Source: Synechococcales cyanobacterium PMM_0073
Lineage (GTDB): Bacteria; Cyanobacteriota; Cyanobacteriia; Elainellales; Elainellaceae
Direction: 5' to 3'
Length of the DNA stretch: 11,642 nucleotides
Assembly (NCBI GenBank): GCA_949127695.1
Contig: CASBQH010000515.1
Location: 1-11,642, forward strand
Position 1 is the first letter of the stretch, and each line of letters starts with the position of its first letter. Positions 1-7,454 of the stretch are shown here, piece by piece. The position numbers and the translations under genes were made by a program. The notes beneath the pieces are model-generated. The model searched no databases and had not been told where the DNA came from. It worked only from the letters and a program-made list of their open reading frames with translations.

Positions 1-165
1 CAGCAGCACCGCCGCAATCTGACTGGTGACGCCCAGCGAATAAGCCTGAATGCCCTGCTGACTCCAACTCCAGGGAGGGCTCGCGATAAATGCCTCTAGT
101 AAAGTGCCGCCAATTGTCAAAATCAGACCAATCAGCGCCCACATCAATTGGGTTGGAGCAGCCAC
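1..165 (-). CDS. bioY: Biotin transporter BioY, N-terminal part (partial)
   Basis: This is the first 55 codons of a minus-strand gene that leaves the window at base 1. The product resembles the start of cyanobacterial BioY, the membrane substrate-binding (S) component of biotin ECF-type uptake. What is visible is a short polar start, a hydrophobic stretch at about residues 9-28 (WALIGLILTIGG, then LLEAFI), a PPWSWSQQGIQ segment, and a second hydrophobic run beginning at about residue 44 (SLGVTSQIAAVLL). I chose the GTG at 165-163 because a GAAGG Shine-Dalgarno sequence (175-171) lies 5 bases upstream. An in-frame GTG at 171 and an ATG at 144 are alternatives. The identification rests on remembered family similarity over a short fragment; another small membrane protein cannot be excluded. 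Confidence 0.6.
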   Translation of the reverse strand, partial: MAAPTQLMWALIGLILTIGGTLLEAFIASPPWSWSQQGIQAYSLGVTSQIAAVLL

Positions 166-204
166 GTTCACCTTCAAAGTTGCGGGGGTATGGAAGATTC
201 AGAT

Positions 205-252
205 CTGAGATCCCGTCTGAGATCCCGCCTGAGATCCCGTCTGAGATCTCGA
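205..252. repeat. Four-copy 12-bp tandem repeat
   Basis: The unit CTGAGATCCCGT occurs at 205-216, 217-228 (last base C), 229-240 and, diverged at the end, 241-252. Directly after it comes an AT-balanced GATC-rich stretch (251-270). It lies in the presumed bioY 5' leader. Each unit contains GAGATC, so it could simply be slippage-prone DNA or could be a cluster of binding sites. Confidence 0.85.
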
Positions 253-303
253 TCGATCTGAACCTAGATCGAGACGCAGGGCGACCAACCGCCAAGCTTC
301 AAG

Positions 304-309
304 ATTATA
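304..309 (-). promoter_or_regulatory. Candidate -10 box for bioY
   Basis: A perfect TATAAT lies on the minus strand at 309-304, upstream of the bioY start at 165. No good -35 box is visible at 16-18 bases spacing. A transcript from here would begin near base 297 and carry a leader of about 130 nt containing the four-copy 12-bp repeat. Confidence 0.35.
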
Positions 310-413
310 CTCTTTTCGTTCAGAATGACTCTGCCCGCTGAAGCCCAGCGATCATTGGAGCGCAAACGCCGATCATCTCTCAGCCGGAGTGCAGAGGCGA
401 AATGCAGGCGAAC

Positions 414-422
414 TGTTACAAT
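414..422 (+). promoter_or_regulatory. Candidate extended -10 promoter for the ABC1 kinase gene
   Basis: TG-T-TACAAT at 414-422 matches the extended -10 pattern TGnTAnnnT. No -35 match is seen 17 bases upstream. Transcription would start near 429, leaving a leader of about 200 nt before the ATG at 626 that includes the T-tailed hairpin and the 15-bp repeats. Confidence 0.35.
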
Positions 423-472
423 GCGTAACATAATCAAAAATCTAGGCGATGGCTCTAGACCGAGCAATCCCT

Positions 473-492
473 ACCTAGCAGGCTGGGTTTTT
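473..492 (+). terminator. Weak terminator-like hairpin in the leader
   Basis: ACCTAG (473-478) can pair with CTGGGT (483-488; one T-G wobble) around a CAGG loop, and the 3' arm runs into five T residues (488-492). The stem is only 6 bp, so this could be a weak attenuator in front of the kinase gene or chance. Confidence 0.25.
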
Positions 493-526
493 GCGACTGG
501 GCAGCGCTGGGTTTAGGCAAGCGCAG

Positions 527-571
527 TCGGTAGATTAGAAATCGGTAGATTAGAAATCGGTAGATTAGAAA
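527..571. repeat. Three perfect 15-bp tandem repeats
   Basis: The unit TCGGTAGATTAGAAA is present three times without mismatch at 527-541, 542-556 and 557-571, ending 54 bases before the kinase start codon. Perfect copies point to recent expansion by slippage. The position is inside the presumed 5' leader, so copy number could influence expression. Confidence 0.9.
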
Positions 572-625
572 AAGTGGCTCAGGCTGGCGCTCCTTCAGAC
601 GGCAGCTTGATTATTCAGGAGATTC

Positions 626-2656
626 ATGCAAACTTTCACTCCGCCCAACTCAGACCTAGATCAATCCAGTCCTGTTCAAGCTGTCGCCTCAGCCACCACT
701 TCGGTAGCAGGCATTGCGATCGAGCCGCATCCCATCCCGCAGGAACATCTCAAGTCGGTTCAGTTTGATCCGGCTGCGCCTGACGCCCAGAATTTGCAGT
801 ATGACCCCGCTGCAATTGCCGCATACTATCGCCAGCGCCCGCTTCAGGTCTGGGGAAGAATGCTGTCGATTTTCTGGACTTTTGTCCAGTTTGTGGTCAG
901 CCTTTGGTGGGATCGTCGCACCAATGCGATTAAACGCAATCAGGTCAAGCGGGCTATTCGGCTCCGAGAGATTCTGACGGGGCTAGGTCCCGCCTATATC
1001 AAAGTGGGGCAGGCGCTCTCCACCAGACCAGACCTGGTGCCGCCTGCCTACCTGGAGGAGCTGACGCTGCTGCAAGACCAGATTCCGCCCTTCCCACACG
1101 AAATCGCTTACCAGTTCATTAGAGAAGAGTTGGGCGATAGTCCGGATCAGATCTATGCCGAGCTGTCAGCCGATCCGATCGCGGCGGCCTCGCTTGGCCA
1201 AGTTTACAAGGGCAAGCTGAAGAGTGGCGAAACGGTAGCCGTCAAAGTGCAGCGCCCCGGCTTAGCGCAGCGCATTACGCTAGATCTGTATATTCTTCGC
1301 AGTTTGGCCAGCTGGGCAAACAAAAGCTTCAAGCGGATTCGCAGCGATTTGGTCGCCATTATGGATGAGTTTGGCGAGCGAATTTTTGAGGAGATGGACT
1401 ACAACCAGGAAGGCCGCAACGCCGAGCGCTTTGCCCAGCTCTATGGCCATCTGCCCGATATCTACGTGCCTCGGATCTATTGGCAGTACACGAATCGGCG
1501 CGTGCTGACGATGGAATGGATCACCGGCACAAAGCTGACCCAGCTGGAAGAAATCCGCAGGCAGGGCATTGATGCGGGCTATTTGGTGGAGCAGGGCGTG
1601 CAATGTTCGCTGCGGCAGCTGCTAGAGCATGGCTTTTTTCATGCCGACCCGCATCCCGGCAACCTGCTGGCCACGCCGGACGGCAAGCTAGCCTACCTCG
1701 ACTTTGGCATGATGAGCGAGGTCAAGCCCGCTCAGCGCTATGGCCTAATTGAGGCGGTCGTGCATCTAGTCAATCGCGACTTTGAAGGGCTGGCGCAGGA
1801 CTATGTAAACCTGGAGTTTCTGACGCCAGATACCGATCTCACCCCGATTATTCCGGCTTTTGCCAGCGTGTTTGGCAATGCGCTGAGCGGTACAGTCGCC
1901 GAAATTAACATCAAGAGCATTACCGATCAGCTGTCGGCGCTCATGTACGAGTTTCCGTTTCGAGTGCCAGCCTACTATGCGCTGATTATTCGCTCGCTGG
2001 TGACGCTGGAAGGCATTGCCATCAACGTTGACCCGAACTTTAAAGTGCTGAGCAAAGCCTATCCCTATGTCGCCAAGCGGCTGCTCACCGATCCAGCGCC
2101 TCAGCTGCGGGCTTCGCTGCAAGATCTACTGTTTAAAGACGGTCAGTTTCGCTGGAACCGTCTGGAAAATCTGCTGACTAACGCCCGCAGCAGCGCTGAC
2201 TATGACATTAATCTGGTGCTAGATCAAACGATCGAGTTTCTGTTTTCGGAGCGGGGCGAGTTTATTCGCGAGAAAATTGCGGGTGAGCTGGTGAAAGGCA
2301 TTGATAGTGCTGGCCAGACAGCAGTTGAGCAAACGAAGGCGCGGATTGCTGCCTGGGTGGGTCTTAAGCTTGATGCCCCCGTCACGCTGGCTGTGCAGCC
2401 GCCTAACCAGCTAGAGCATCTAGGCCGCATTGTAAACCTGCTGAAAGACACGCCTGGATTTGAGCCAATGCAGCTGTTGCCGCTAATTCCGCGCATTTTG
2501 GCTAAGCCCGAAGCGCAGATGCTGGGGCAGCAGATTGTGGGCGGCTTGGCGCAGCGGGTTGCGGCTCGGATGATCCGCGAGCTGCTGCTGAATGAGCGCC
2601 AGAGCGATCCAATCGACCTAGCCCCGCCTCGCTCGCTGCCTGCGAGTCTCGCTTAA
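626..2656 (+). CDS. ABC1/UbiB (AarF) family atypical kinase-like protein
   Basis: This 676-residue protein belongs to the ABC1/ADCK/UbiB family of atypical kinases or ATPases, linked in other organisms to isoprenoid-quinone synthesis and, in plastids and cyanobacteria, to prenyl-lipid (plastoquinone, tocopherol) metabolism. Hallmarks are in order: family-specific KVGQ at residues 126-129, the Ala-rich loop AAASLGQ (186-192) replacing a Gly-rich loop, the VAVK lysine (Lys207), the E-x-D helix around residues 256-258, the catalytic segment HADPHPGN (339-346) and the metal-binding DFG (359-361). All key residues appear intact. A Pro/Ala-rich N-terminus of about 65 residues precedes the domain, and about 280 residues follow the DFG, including a helical C-terminal part. 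The ATG has AGGAG (617-621) 4 bases upstream. Cyanobacteria carry several paralogues and the exact substrate cannot be read from sequence. It converges on the coiled-coil gene 29 bases downstream. Confidence 0.92.
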   Translation: MQTFTPPNSDLDQSSPVQAVASATTSVAGIAIEPHPIPQEHLKSVQFDPAAPDAQNLQYDPAAIAAYYRQRPLQVWGRMLSIFWTFVQFVVSLWWDRRTNAIKRNQVKRAIRLREILTGLGPAYIKVGQALSTRPDLVPPAYLEELTLLQDQIPPFPHEIAYQFIREELGDSPDQIYAELSADPIAAASLGQVYKGKLKSGETVAVKVQRPGLAQRITLDLYILRSLASWANKSFKRIRSDLVAIMDEFGERIFEEMDYNQEGRNAERFAQLYGHLPDIYVPRIYWQYTNRRVLTMEWITGTKLTQLEEIRRQGIDAGYLVEQGVQCSLRQLLEHGFFHADPHPGNLLATPDGKLAYLDFGMMSEVKPAQRYGLIEAVVHLVNRDFEGLAQDYVNLEFLTPDTDLTPIIPAFASVFGNALSGTVAEINIKSITDQLSALMYEFPFRVPAYYALIIRSLVTLEGIAINVDPNFKVLSKAYPYVAKRLLTDPAPQLRASLQDLLFKDGQFRWNRLENLLTNARSSADYDINLVLDQTIEFLFSERGEFIREKIAGELVKGIDSAGQTAVEQTKARIAAWVGLKLDAPVTLAVQPPNQLEHLGRIVNLLKDTPGFEPMQLLPLIPRILAKPEAQMLGQQIVGGLAQRVAARMIRELLLNERQSDPIDLAPPRSLPASLA

Positions 2657-2683
2657 TTGAGAAGCTCAGCGTTCACTCAAACC

Positions 2684-2709
2684 GCTCAGGCCGAAGACTC
2701 AGCCTGAGC
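2684..2709. repeat. 8-bp inverted repeat at the convergent gene ends
   Basis: GCTCAGGC (2684-2691) is the exact complement of GCCTGAGC (2702-2709), with a 10-base loop. It overlaps the last codons and the stop of the minus-strand coiled-coil gene and lies just past the kinase stop (2656). Its position suggests a shared bidirectional terminator, but neither strand has a T-tract after it, so an intrinsic terminator is not well supported. Confidence 0.4.
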
Positions 2710-3153
2710 AGCCTTAATCTGACCAGCCAGCGACTCTAGCTGCTCTTTTTCTTGCAGCAGGTTGTCTTCTAGCTCCTGAATCTGCTCGCGTCTGGCTTCC
2801 ATTTCCAAAGTTCGGCGCTGTAGCTCTTGGCTTTTGAGCGTTAAAGATTGCCGCCACTGCTCGGCGCGCTGCACTTCTTCCTGCAAAATAGCGGGCGTCA
2901 GCCCTGTCGCCAAATACTGCTCAACTATTTCTAGAATCCAGGAGGTAGCTTCCTGCACTTTTTGCACCTGTCGGGAGCCGTTTAGCTCAACCAACAGCAG
3001 CATGCCATCGGCGTAGCTGTCGCCCTCAATGCAGAGATCGTTGACTTCATCAGTCAAGACTGACCAGGCATGTTCAGCTTTTTGCTGAGCCAGTAGCTGG
3101 AGCTGCGCTTTACCTTCAGAGCCTTGGGTTTTCACCTGAGCCAGATGCCACAT
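2686..3153 (-). CDS. Hypothetical coiled-coil protein
   Basis: The 155-residue product is not one I can name. The first ~90 residues (start MWHLAQVKT, then a mixed segment with LCIEGDSYADGMLLLVEL) look like a small globular domain. From about residue 92 to the end it is strongly charged and Glu/Gln/Leu-rich (EEVQRAEQWRQ, LEDNLLQEKEQLE), typical of a long coiled coil. There is no signal peptide or membrane segment, so a soluble cytoplasmic protein is expected. It lies 146 bases downstream of valS on the same strand. The ATG at 3153 has no clear Shine-Dalgarno sequence. A possible TATACA -10 (3204-3199) suggests it may have its own promoter. Good codon structure over its full length supports a real gene. 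Confidence 0.7.
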   Translation of the reverse strand: MWHLAQVKTQGSEGKAQLQLLAQQKAEHAWSVLTDEVNDLCIEGDSYADGMLLLVELNGSRQVQKVQEATSWILEIVEQYLATGLTPAILQEEVQRAEQWRQSLTLKSQELQRRTLEMEARREQIQELEDNLLQEKEQLESLAGQIKAAQAESSA

Positions 3154-3264
3154 TGGAGTTTTATGAGAAGAGTTACGAGAGCAGGATCACAAAGCGATGT
3201 ATAAAAACTAACCAGAAACTCAATATAGCGTCTAACTTTGGGACGGAACGTGCGCTTGCTCACA

Positions 3265-3283
3265 GCGGATGATTGAATTCCGC
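3265..3283 (-). terminator. Small hairpin downstream of valS
   Basis: GCGGA (3265-3269) pairs with TCCGC (3279-3283) around a 9-base loop, 17 bases beyond the valS stop. No T-tract follows on the minus strand, so a terminator role is only a possibility. Confidence 0.2.
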
Positions 3284-3299
3284 AAGGTGGCGAGCCAAT

Positions 3300-6200
3300 T
3301 CAGGCCAGCTGGTTCAGCCTGTTTTGAAGGATTTCAGCCTGTTTTTCAGCCTCTGACAATGCAGTTCTAGCATTTTGCACCACTTCAGCAGGGGCTTTAT
3401 CGACAAAGTTCGCATTTCCTAAACGCTGAGACAAAGATTGGACTTCGGCTTCCGCTTTGGCCAAATCTTTCTGAAGCTTGGCGCTTAGCACTTCGGTATC
3501 AACTACGCCCGTTAGCGGGATCAAAACTTGCACAGTGCCTACGACGCCCGCAAACATCTGGTCGGGAGGAGTCTTAGTTATACCCGTCACTTCAGAAACT
3601 GGCGTCGCGGCGAGATCAATCTCCGTGACTGGCTCGGCCATTTGTTGTCTAAACTGGCGGATCTGCTCAGCCAAGTTGCGTCGCTTCTCAGCGGAGAGCA
3701 GGAATTTGTAAATAAACCAGACTGTATAGCCGATGCCAATTAGCTTAAATAGCGGCGCAAATAGCGGCAGACGGTGGAAGGTGCCAATCACTGCGCCAAA
3801 CAGCCGCGCCAAAATCCACAGCGCCACAAAAAAGATCAGCGCTAGCGCGGGCTTTTTGTAGGCAGCCAGATCCCAGCGACTCAGAGTTTTTTCGACAGTC
3901 TCGCCCACCTGTCCAGCCGTTTCGCTAATTGCCTCTTCCACCTGCTGCATCGTTTCCACGACTGTATCCGCGACGGTTGCGCTTAAGTCTGGGTCAGGCT
4001 GACTGACTTCAGCATCCGGCTGCACAATGGTGAGCTGCCCCACTCTCGCCATTTCCTGAATGTAGGTTTTGCCTGCCAGCAGCATTTGGCGCTCTTGCGG
4101 GCTGTCGGTTTGCAGAATAGTCGTGATCTGAGCGCTGGGCTTGATGAAGGCTTCGGCGCGCAGGTTGCGGATGCTGCGGATCGTGTCAATAATTTGGTCA
4201 AACTGTTGCTCTAGAGCCGGGTTGATGGCGCTGGGATCAGGCTGCGGGTAGGCTTGCAGCGCCAGATATTCGCCGTTTGCCTGGGTGAGATTCTGCCAAA
4301 CTTCTTCGGTGATATGCGGCATGAACGGGTGCAGCAGCTTCAGCGTTCCGTCTAGCACCTGCGCCAGCACCTGTCGCGCCGTTTTGCCAGAAGCGCTGTC
4401 GGTTTGGAAGCGCGACTTGACTAGCTCAATGTACCAGTCGCACAGATCGCCCCAGAAAAATTCGTAGAGCCGCTTGGCTGCTTCGCCCATGCCGTAGCTG
4501 TCGAGGTCGGCGCGGGTTTGCTGCACGATTTGGTTGTAGCGCGACAGAATCCAGCGGTCGGCTAGCTCCAGCGTTTCAGCATCAGGCGAGCCGAGCTGCG
4601 CTGGGGTTTGGCCGTCTAGGTTCAGCATCACAAACCGCGAGGCGTTCCAGATTTTGTTGGTGAAGTTGCGCGAGGCTTCGATCGAGGCCGACTCGTCGGT
4701 TTTGCGGTCATACTCCAGGCTCACGTCCTGTCCGGCTCCGGCCACTTCTTTAACTAGCGTAAACCGCAGCGCATCTGTGCCGTATTTGTCGATCAAAATT
4801 AGCGGGTCGATGCCGTTGTTGGCCGACTTCGACATTTTCTTGCCGTTCTCGTCACGCACTAGCCCGTGAATATAGACCGTCTCAAACGGCATTTGCCCCG
4901 TGAAATGTCCGGCCAGCATCGTCATCCGCGCCACCCAGAAAAAGATGATGTCGAAGCCTGTGACTAGCGTTGTAGTCGGGTAATAGGTGGCCAAGTCCTG
5001 GGTTTGCTCTGGCCAGCCCATTGTCGAAAACGGCCAGAGTCCTGAAGAAAACCAGGTGTCTAGCACATCTGGATCTTGCTGAATTTGCACCGATTCGCCA
5101 AACTGCGCCACGGCTTTTTCCTGTGCTTCTTCGGCGCTGGCAGCCACCATAAACGGCGTGTTTTCAGTGATTTCGCCGTTGGTTTCGCTGATGGCATACC
5201 AGGCCGGGATCTGATGTCCCCACCAGAGCTGCCGCGAAATGCACCAGTCGCGCAGGTTCACCAGCCAGTCGCGGTACACCTTCGTCCAGCGATCGGGGAC
5301 AAACTGCGGCTCTTGGCGATCGAGAAATTCTAACGCTCGGTCGGCCATTGGCCGGATTTTGACAAACCACTGGGTCGAAAGCAGCGGCTCGACGGGCACT
5401 TTGCCTCGGTCGCTGTAGGGAACGCTGTGGCGATGCGGCTCAATTTTGACTAAGAAGCCTTCGGATTCCAGCCGCTGCACAATGTTTTTGCGCGCCACAA
5501 AGCGATCTTGGCCTTGAAACTCGCCGGCGTTTTCGTTGAGGCTACCGTCTTTGTTCAAGATATTGATCATCGGCAGGCTGTGCCGCTTGCCCATCTCGAA
5601 GTCGTTCGGGTCGTGGGCGGGGGTGATTTTGACTGAGCCTGTGCCAAAGCTGCTGTCTACATAGCTGTCGGCAATAATTGGGATTTCGCGGTTGGCGATC
5701 GGCAAGCGCACAGTTCTGCCCACCAGATGCCGATAGCGGTCGTCGTCAGGGTTCACCGCCACCGCCGTATCGCCCAGCATCGTTTCGGGACGAGTGGTGG
5801 CCACTTCGATAAACCCAGAGCCATCGGTAAGCGGATAGCGAAAATGCCAGAGGCTACCGTTAATTTCTTTGTTCTCGACTTCTAGATCCGACACCGCCGA
5901 CTGGCTGGCCGGACACCAGTTGACCAAATATTTGCTGCGGTAGATCAAGCCTTCGTCATAGAGCTGATTGAATGCCGTCACCACAGCAGCCGAAAGCCCC
6001 GCATCCATCGTGAAGCGCTCGCGGCTCCAGTCTACCGAAACGCCTAGCCGCCGCAGCTGCCCGACAATTGTGCCGCCGGACTCAGCTTTCCAAGCCCAGG
6101 CGCGTTCCAAAAACGCTTCCCGGCCAATCTCATCGCGGCTTTTGCCTTCAGCTTTTAGCTGCTTTTCCAGAATGGTTTGGACGGCAATACTGGCGTGATC

Positions 6201-6509
6201 GGTTCCGGGCAGCCAGAGCGTGTTTTCGCCCAGCATCCGGTGATAGCGCACCAGCGTATCGATTAAGGCATGTTCGAGAGCGTGACCCATATGCAGGCTG
6301 CCCGTGACGTTGGGCGGCGGAATTACCACGCAAAACGGCTTGCCGCCGTGATTGGGATCGGCCTTGAAGACCTGCTGAGTTTCCCACTGCGCCTGCCATT
6401 TGGCTTCAGTCGCGGCGGCATCGTATTGGCTGGCTGACTGGTTAGCTGACTGGCTGACTGACTGGCTGGCTGACTGGCTAGCTAAATTCTCAGGTGTGGC
6501 GGCGGTCAT
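3300..6509 (-). CDS. valS: Valyl-tRNA synthetase with CAAD membrane domain
   Basis: The 1069-residue enzyme charges tRNA-Val with valine using ATP. It is a class Ia synthetase: the HIGH signature is HMGH at residues 73-76, the CP1 editing domain begins near [10 protein letters not shown] (about 236 onwards), and KMSKS sits at 558-562. An anticodon-binding helical domain follows, then the usual C-terminal tRNA-binding coiled coil (about 985-1069). It is longer than a typical bacterial ValRS (about 880-950) because of an insertion at residues ~836-970, annotated separately, and a Ser/Gln repeat at residues 10-28. The ATG at 6509 is the first in a long open frame; it has no clear Shine-Dalgarno sequence, and the next Met is inside the catalytic core. 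The gene lies 117 bases downstream of cobA on the same strand. All catalytic motifs are intact, so this is probably the housekeeping enzyme. Confidence 0.97.
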   Translation of the reverse strand: MTAATPENLASQSASQSVSQSANQSASQYDAAATEAKWQAQWETQQVFKADPNHGGKPFCVVIPPPNVTGSLHMGHALEHALIDTLVRYHRMLGENTLWLPGTDHASIAVQTILEKQLKAEGKSRDEIGREAFLERAWAWKAESGGTIVGQLRRLGVSVDWSRERFTMDAGLSAAVVTAFNQLYDEGLIYRSKYLVNWCPASQSAVSDLEVENKEINGSLWHFRYPLTDGSGFIEVATTRPETMLGDTAVAVNPDDDRYRHLVGRTVRLPIANREIPIIADSYVDSSFGTGSVKITPAHDPNDFEMGKRHSLPMINILNKDGSLNENAGEFQGQDRFVARKNIVQRLESEGFLVKIEPHRHSVPYSDRGKVPVEPLLSTQWFVKIRPMADRALEFLDRQEPQFVPDRWTKVYRDWLVNLRDWCISRQLWWGHQIPAWYAISETNGEITENTPFMVAASAEEAQEKAVAQFGESVQIQQDPDVLDTWFSSGLWPFSTMGWPEQTQDLATYYPTTTLVTGFDIIFFWVARMTMLAGHFTGQMPFETVYIHGLVRDENGKKMSKSANNGIDPLILIDKYGTDALRFTLVKEVAGAGQDVSLEYDRKTDESASIEASRNFTNKIWNASRFVMLNLDGQTPAQLGSPDAETLELADRWILSRYNQIVQQTRADLDSYGMGEAAKRLYEFFWGDLCDWYIELVKSRFQTDSASGKTARQVLAQVLDGTLKLLHPFMPHITEEVWQNLTQANGEYLALQAYPQPDPSAINPALEQQFDQIIDTIRSIRNLRAEAFIKPSAQITTILQTDSPQERQMLLAGKTYIQEMARVGQLTIVQPDAEVSQPDPDLSATVADTVVETMQQVEEAISETAGQVGETVEKTLSRWDLAAYKKPALALIFFVALWILARLFGAVIGTFHRLPLFAPLFKLIGIGYTVWFIYKFLLSAEKRRNLAEQIRQFRQQMAEPVTEIDLAATPVSEVTGITKTPPDQMFAGVVGTVQVLIPLTGVVDTEVLSAKLQKDLAKAEAEVQSLSQRLGNANFVDKAPAEVVQNARTALSEAEKQAEILQNRLNQLA
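3600..4004 (-). other. CAAD domain insertion within ValS
   Basis: About 135 residues (836-970) separate the end of the ValRS body (DLTIVQ-like segment) from the C-terminal coiled coil. They contain an amphipathic acidic helix ([19 protein letters not shown]), two hydrophobic helices (about residues 887-909, [16 protein letters not shown], and 918-938, [16 protein letters not shown]) joined by a short polar turn, then a basic helix ([16 protein letters not shown]). This is the pattern of the cyanobacterial aminoacyl-tRNA synthetase appended domain, known to be membrane-associated and related to plant CURT1 thylakoid proteins. By inference this ValRS is anchored to a membrane, probably the thylakoid. 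Confidence 0.88.
6426..6482 (-). repeat. In-frame 12-bp repeat coding Ser-Ala-Ser-Gln units in ValS
   Basis: ValS residues 10-28 are built from a four-residue unit: [12 protein letters not shown] and SASQ after an initial ASQ. The underlying DNA is an imperfect 12-bp repeat of TGGCTGACTGGC type (plus-strand reading). It falls between the start codon and the conserved synthetase fold, so the number of units is probably neutral for catalysis. On the plus strand the same bases read as a WLAD repeat, which is only a shadow. Confidence 0.88.
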
Positions 6510-6592
6510 GGCAGTCGAAAATAAGGCTGTTTCTACTGCTCAGCTTACCGCAAAAGGCGCGGAGCGGATGGGGGGTAGCCCCTGTCGAACTA

Positions 6593-6631
6593 CAGGCTAA
6601 ATCAGCAGGCTAAAGCACAGGCTAAATCAGC
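6593..6631. repeat. Three-copy 12-13-bp repeat after cobA
   Basis: CAGGCTAAATCAGC starts at 6593, CAGGCTAAAGCA at 6606 and CAGGCTAAATCAGC at 6618. The last copy overlaps the cobA stop codon (6629-6627). The block lies in the 117-base gap between cobA and valS. Just beside it, CCTGT (6581-6585) can pair with ACAGG (6592-6596). Confidence 0.75.
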
Positions 6632-7403
6632 CGTGCTGGGATGGCGTACTCTGTCCCAGCACAGCCTGCAAGTTGACAACTGCCCCAATCACGGCAATAG
6701 CTGGCGCGTCAAACTCAGCTTCAGCCATCTGCTGCAAAATGCTGGCCAAGCTGCCGCTCAGCGTTTCTTGCTCTGGCCGGGTTCCCCAACGCACCAGCGC
6801 GATGGGCGTTGAGTCAGATAAACCTGCGTCGCAAAGCTGCTGAATAATATGCGCCAAATTGTGAATTCCCATATAAATCACAATCGTTTCGGAGCCTCGG
6901 GCGAGCGCCTGCCAGTTGACTTGGGGGCGATATTTGCCTGCCGACTCGTGCCCCGTCACAAACGTCACCGAGGAGCTGTAGCCACGATGTGTCAGCGGAA
7001 TTCCGGCATAGGCGGGCGCGGCAATCCCGGAGGTAATCCCCGGCACCATCTCAACCGAAATGCCTGCGGCCAGCAGATCCTGCATTTCTTCGCCGCCGCG
7101 CCCAAACATAAACGGATCACCGCCCTTCAGCCGCACGACGACTGCGTGCTGAGCCGCTTTTTCGATCAGCAGCGCCGTGATTTCAGACTGCTGCATTGAG
7201 TGGCGACCGCGCCGTTTGCCTGCATCAATTTGCTCAGCCTGGGGATTGATCATCGCCAAAATCGGCGGACTGATCAGCGCATCGTAGACCACGACATCAG
7301 CGCATTCCAACAGACCTTTGCCCTTCAGCGTCATCAAACCCGGATCGCCAGGCCCCGCGCCCACCAAATAAACCTTGCCCTTTATGTCAAAACTTTTTGG
7401 CAT
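6627..7403 (-). CDS. cobA: Uroporphyrinogen-III C-methyltransferase
   Basis: The 258-residue enzyme transfers two methyl groups from S-adenosylmethionine to uroporphyrinogen III to give precorrin-2, the entry to siroheme and cobalamin. Family motifs are clear: the N-terminal VGAGPGDPG loop (residues 14-22), RLKGGDPFMFGRGGEE (91-106), and the PGITS...PLTHR segment (121-140). Its length is that of the single-function SUMT; there is no fused CysG-type dehydrogenase/ferrochelatase or HemD domain. I start at the ATG at 7403, which has AAGGG 5 bases upstream; a TTG directly before it is not needed. The chelatase gene ends 51 bases upstream on the same strand, so the two probably form an operon and act on successive steps, with an oxidation of precorrin-2 to sirohydrochlorin supplied elsewhere. 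Confidence 0.95.
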   Translation of the reverse strand: MPKSFDIKGKVYLVGAGPGDPGLMTLKGKGLLECADVVVYDALISPPILAMINPQAEQIDAGKRRGRHSMQQSEITALLIEKAAQHAVVVRLKGGDPFMFGRGGEEMQDLLAAGISVEMVPGITSGIAAPAYAGIPLTHRGYSSSVTFVTGHESAGKYRPQVNWQALARGSETIVIYMGIHNLAHIIQQLCDAGLSDSTPIALVRWGTRPEQETLSGSLASILQQMAEAEFDAPAIAVIGAVVNLQAVLGQSTPSQHG

Positions 7404-7454
7404 CAAATCCCTTGCAGCAGCAGTAAATATATTTGAACGCTCTTGACTCAGAGA

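Larger units (their letters stand above)
166..625. other. Divergent intergenic region bioY / ABC1 kinase
   Basis: These 460 bases separate two divergent genes and contain no ORF that looks real. The region holds a 12-bp tandem repeat (205-252), a minus-strand TATAAT (309-304), a plus-strand extended -10 (414-422), a small T-tailed hairpin (473-492) and a 15-bp tandem repeat (527-571). The open frames across it (90-341, 264-467, 325-516, 574-768) are repeat-driven or overlap real genes and do not resemble proteins. Confidence 0.7.

Noticed and set aside
90..341. Plus-strand frame with SEIP/PEIP repeats
   Set aside because: It overlaps the bioY start antisense, and its repeats simply translate the 12-bp tandem array; there is no ribosome site or family resemblance.
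205..571. Repeat blocks as a CRISPR array
   Set aside because: The units are only 12 and 15 bp, directly adjacent with no spacers, and no cas genes are present.
3983..4201. Minus-strand frame inside valS
   Set aside because: It is an out-of-frame reading of the synthetase gene, whose own frame is intact, so there is no sign of a frameshift.
6400..6600. Plus-strand frame with repeated WLAD units
   Set aside because: It is the reverse reading of the ValS N-terminal repeat and lies antisense to a certain gene; the periodicity comes from the DNA repeat.
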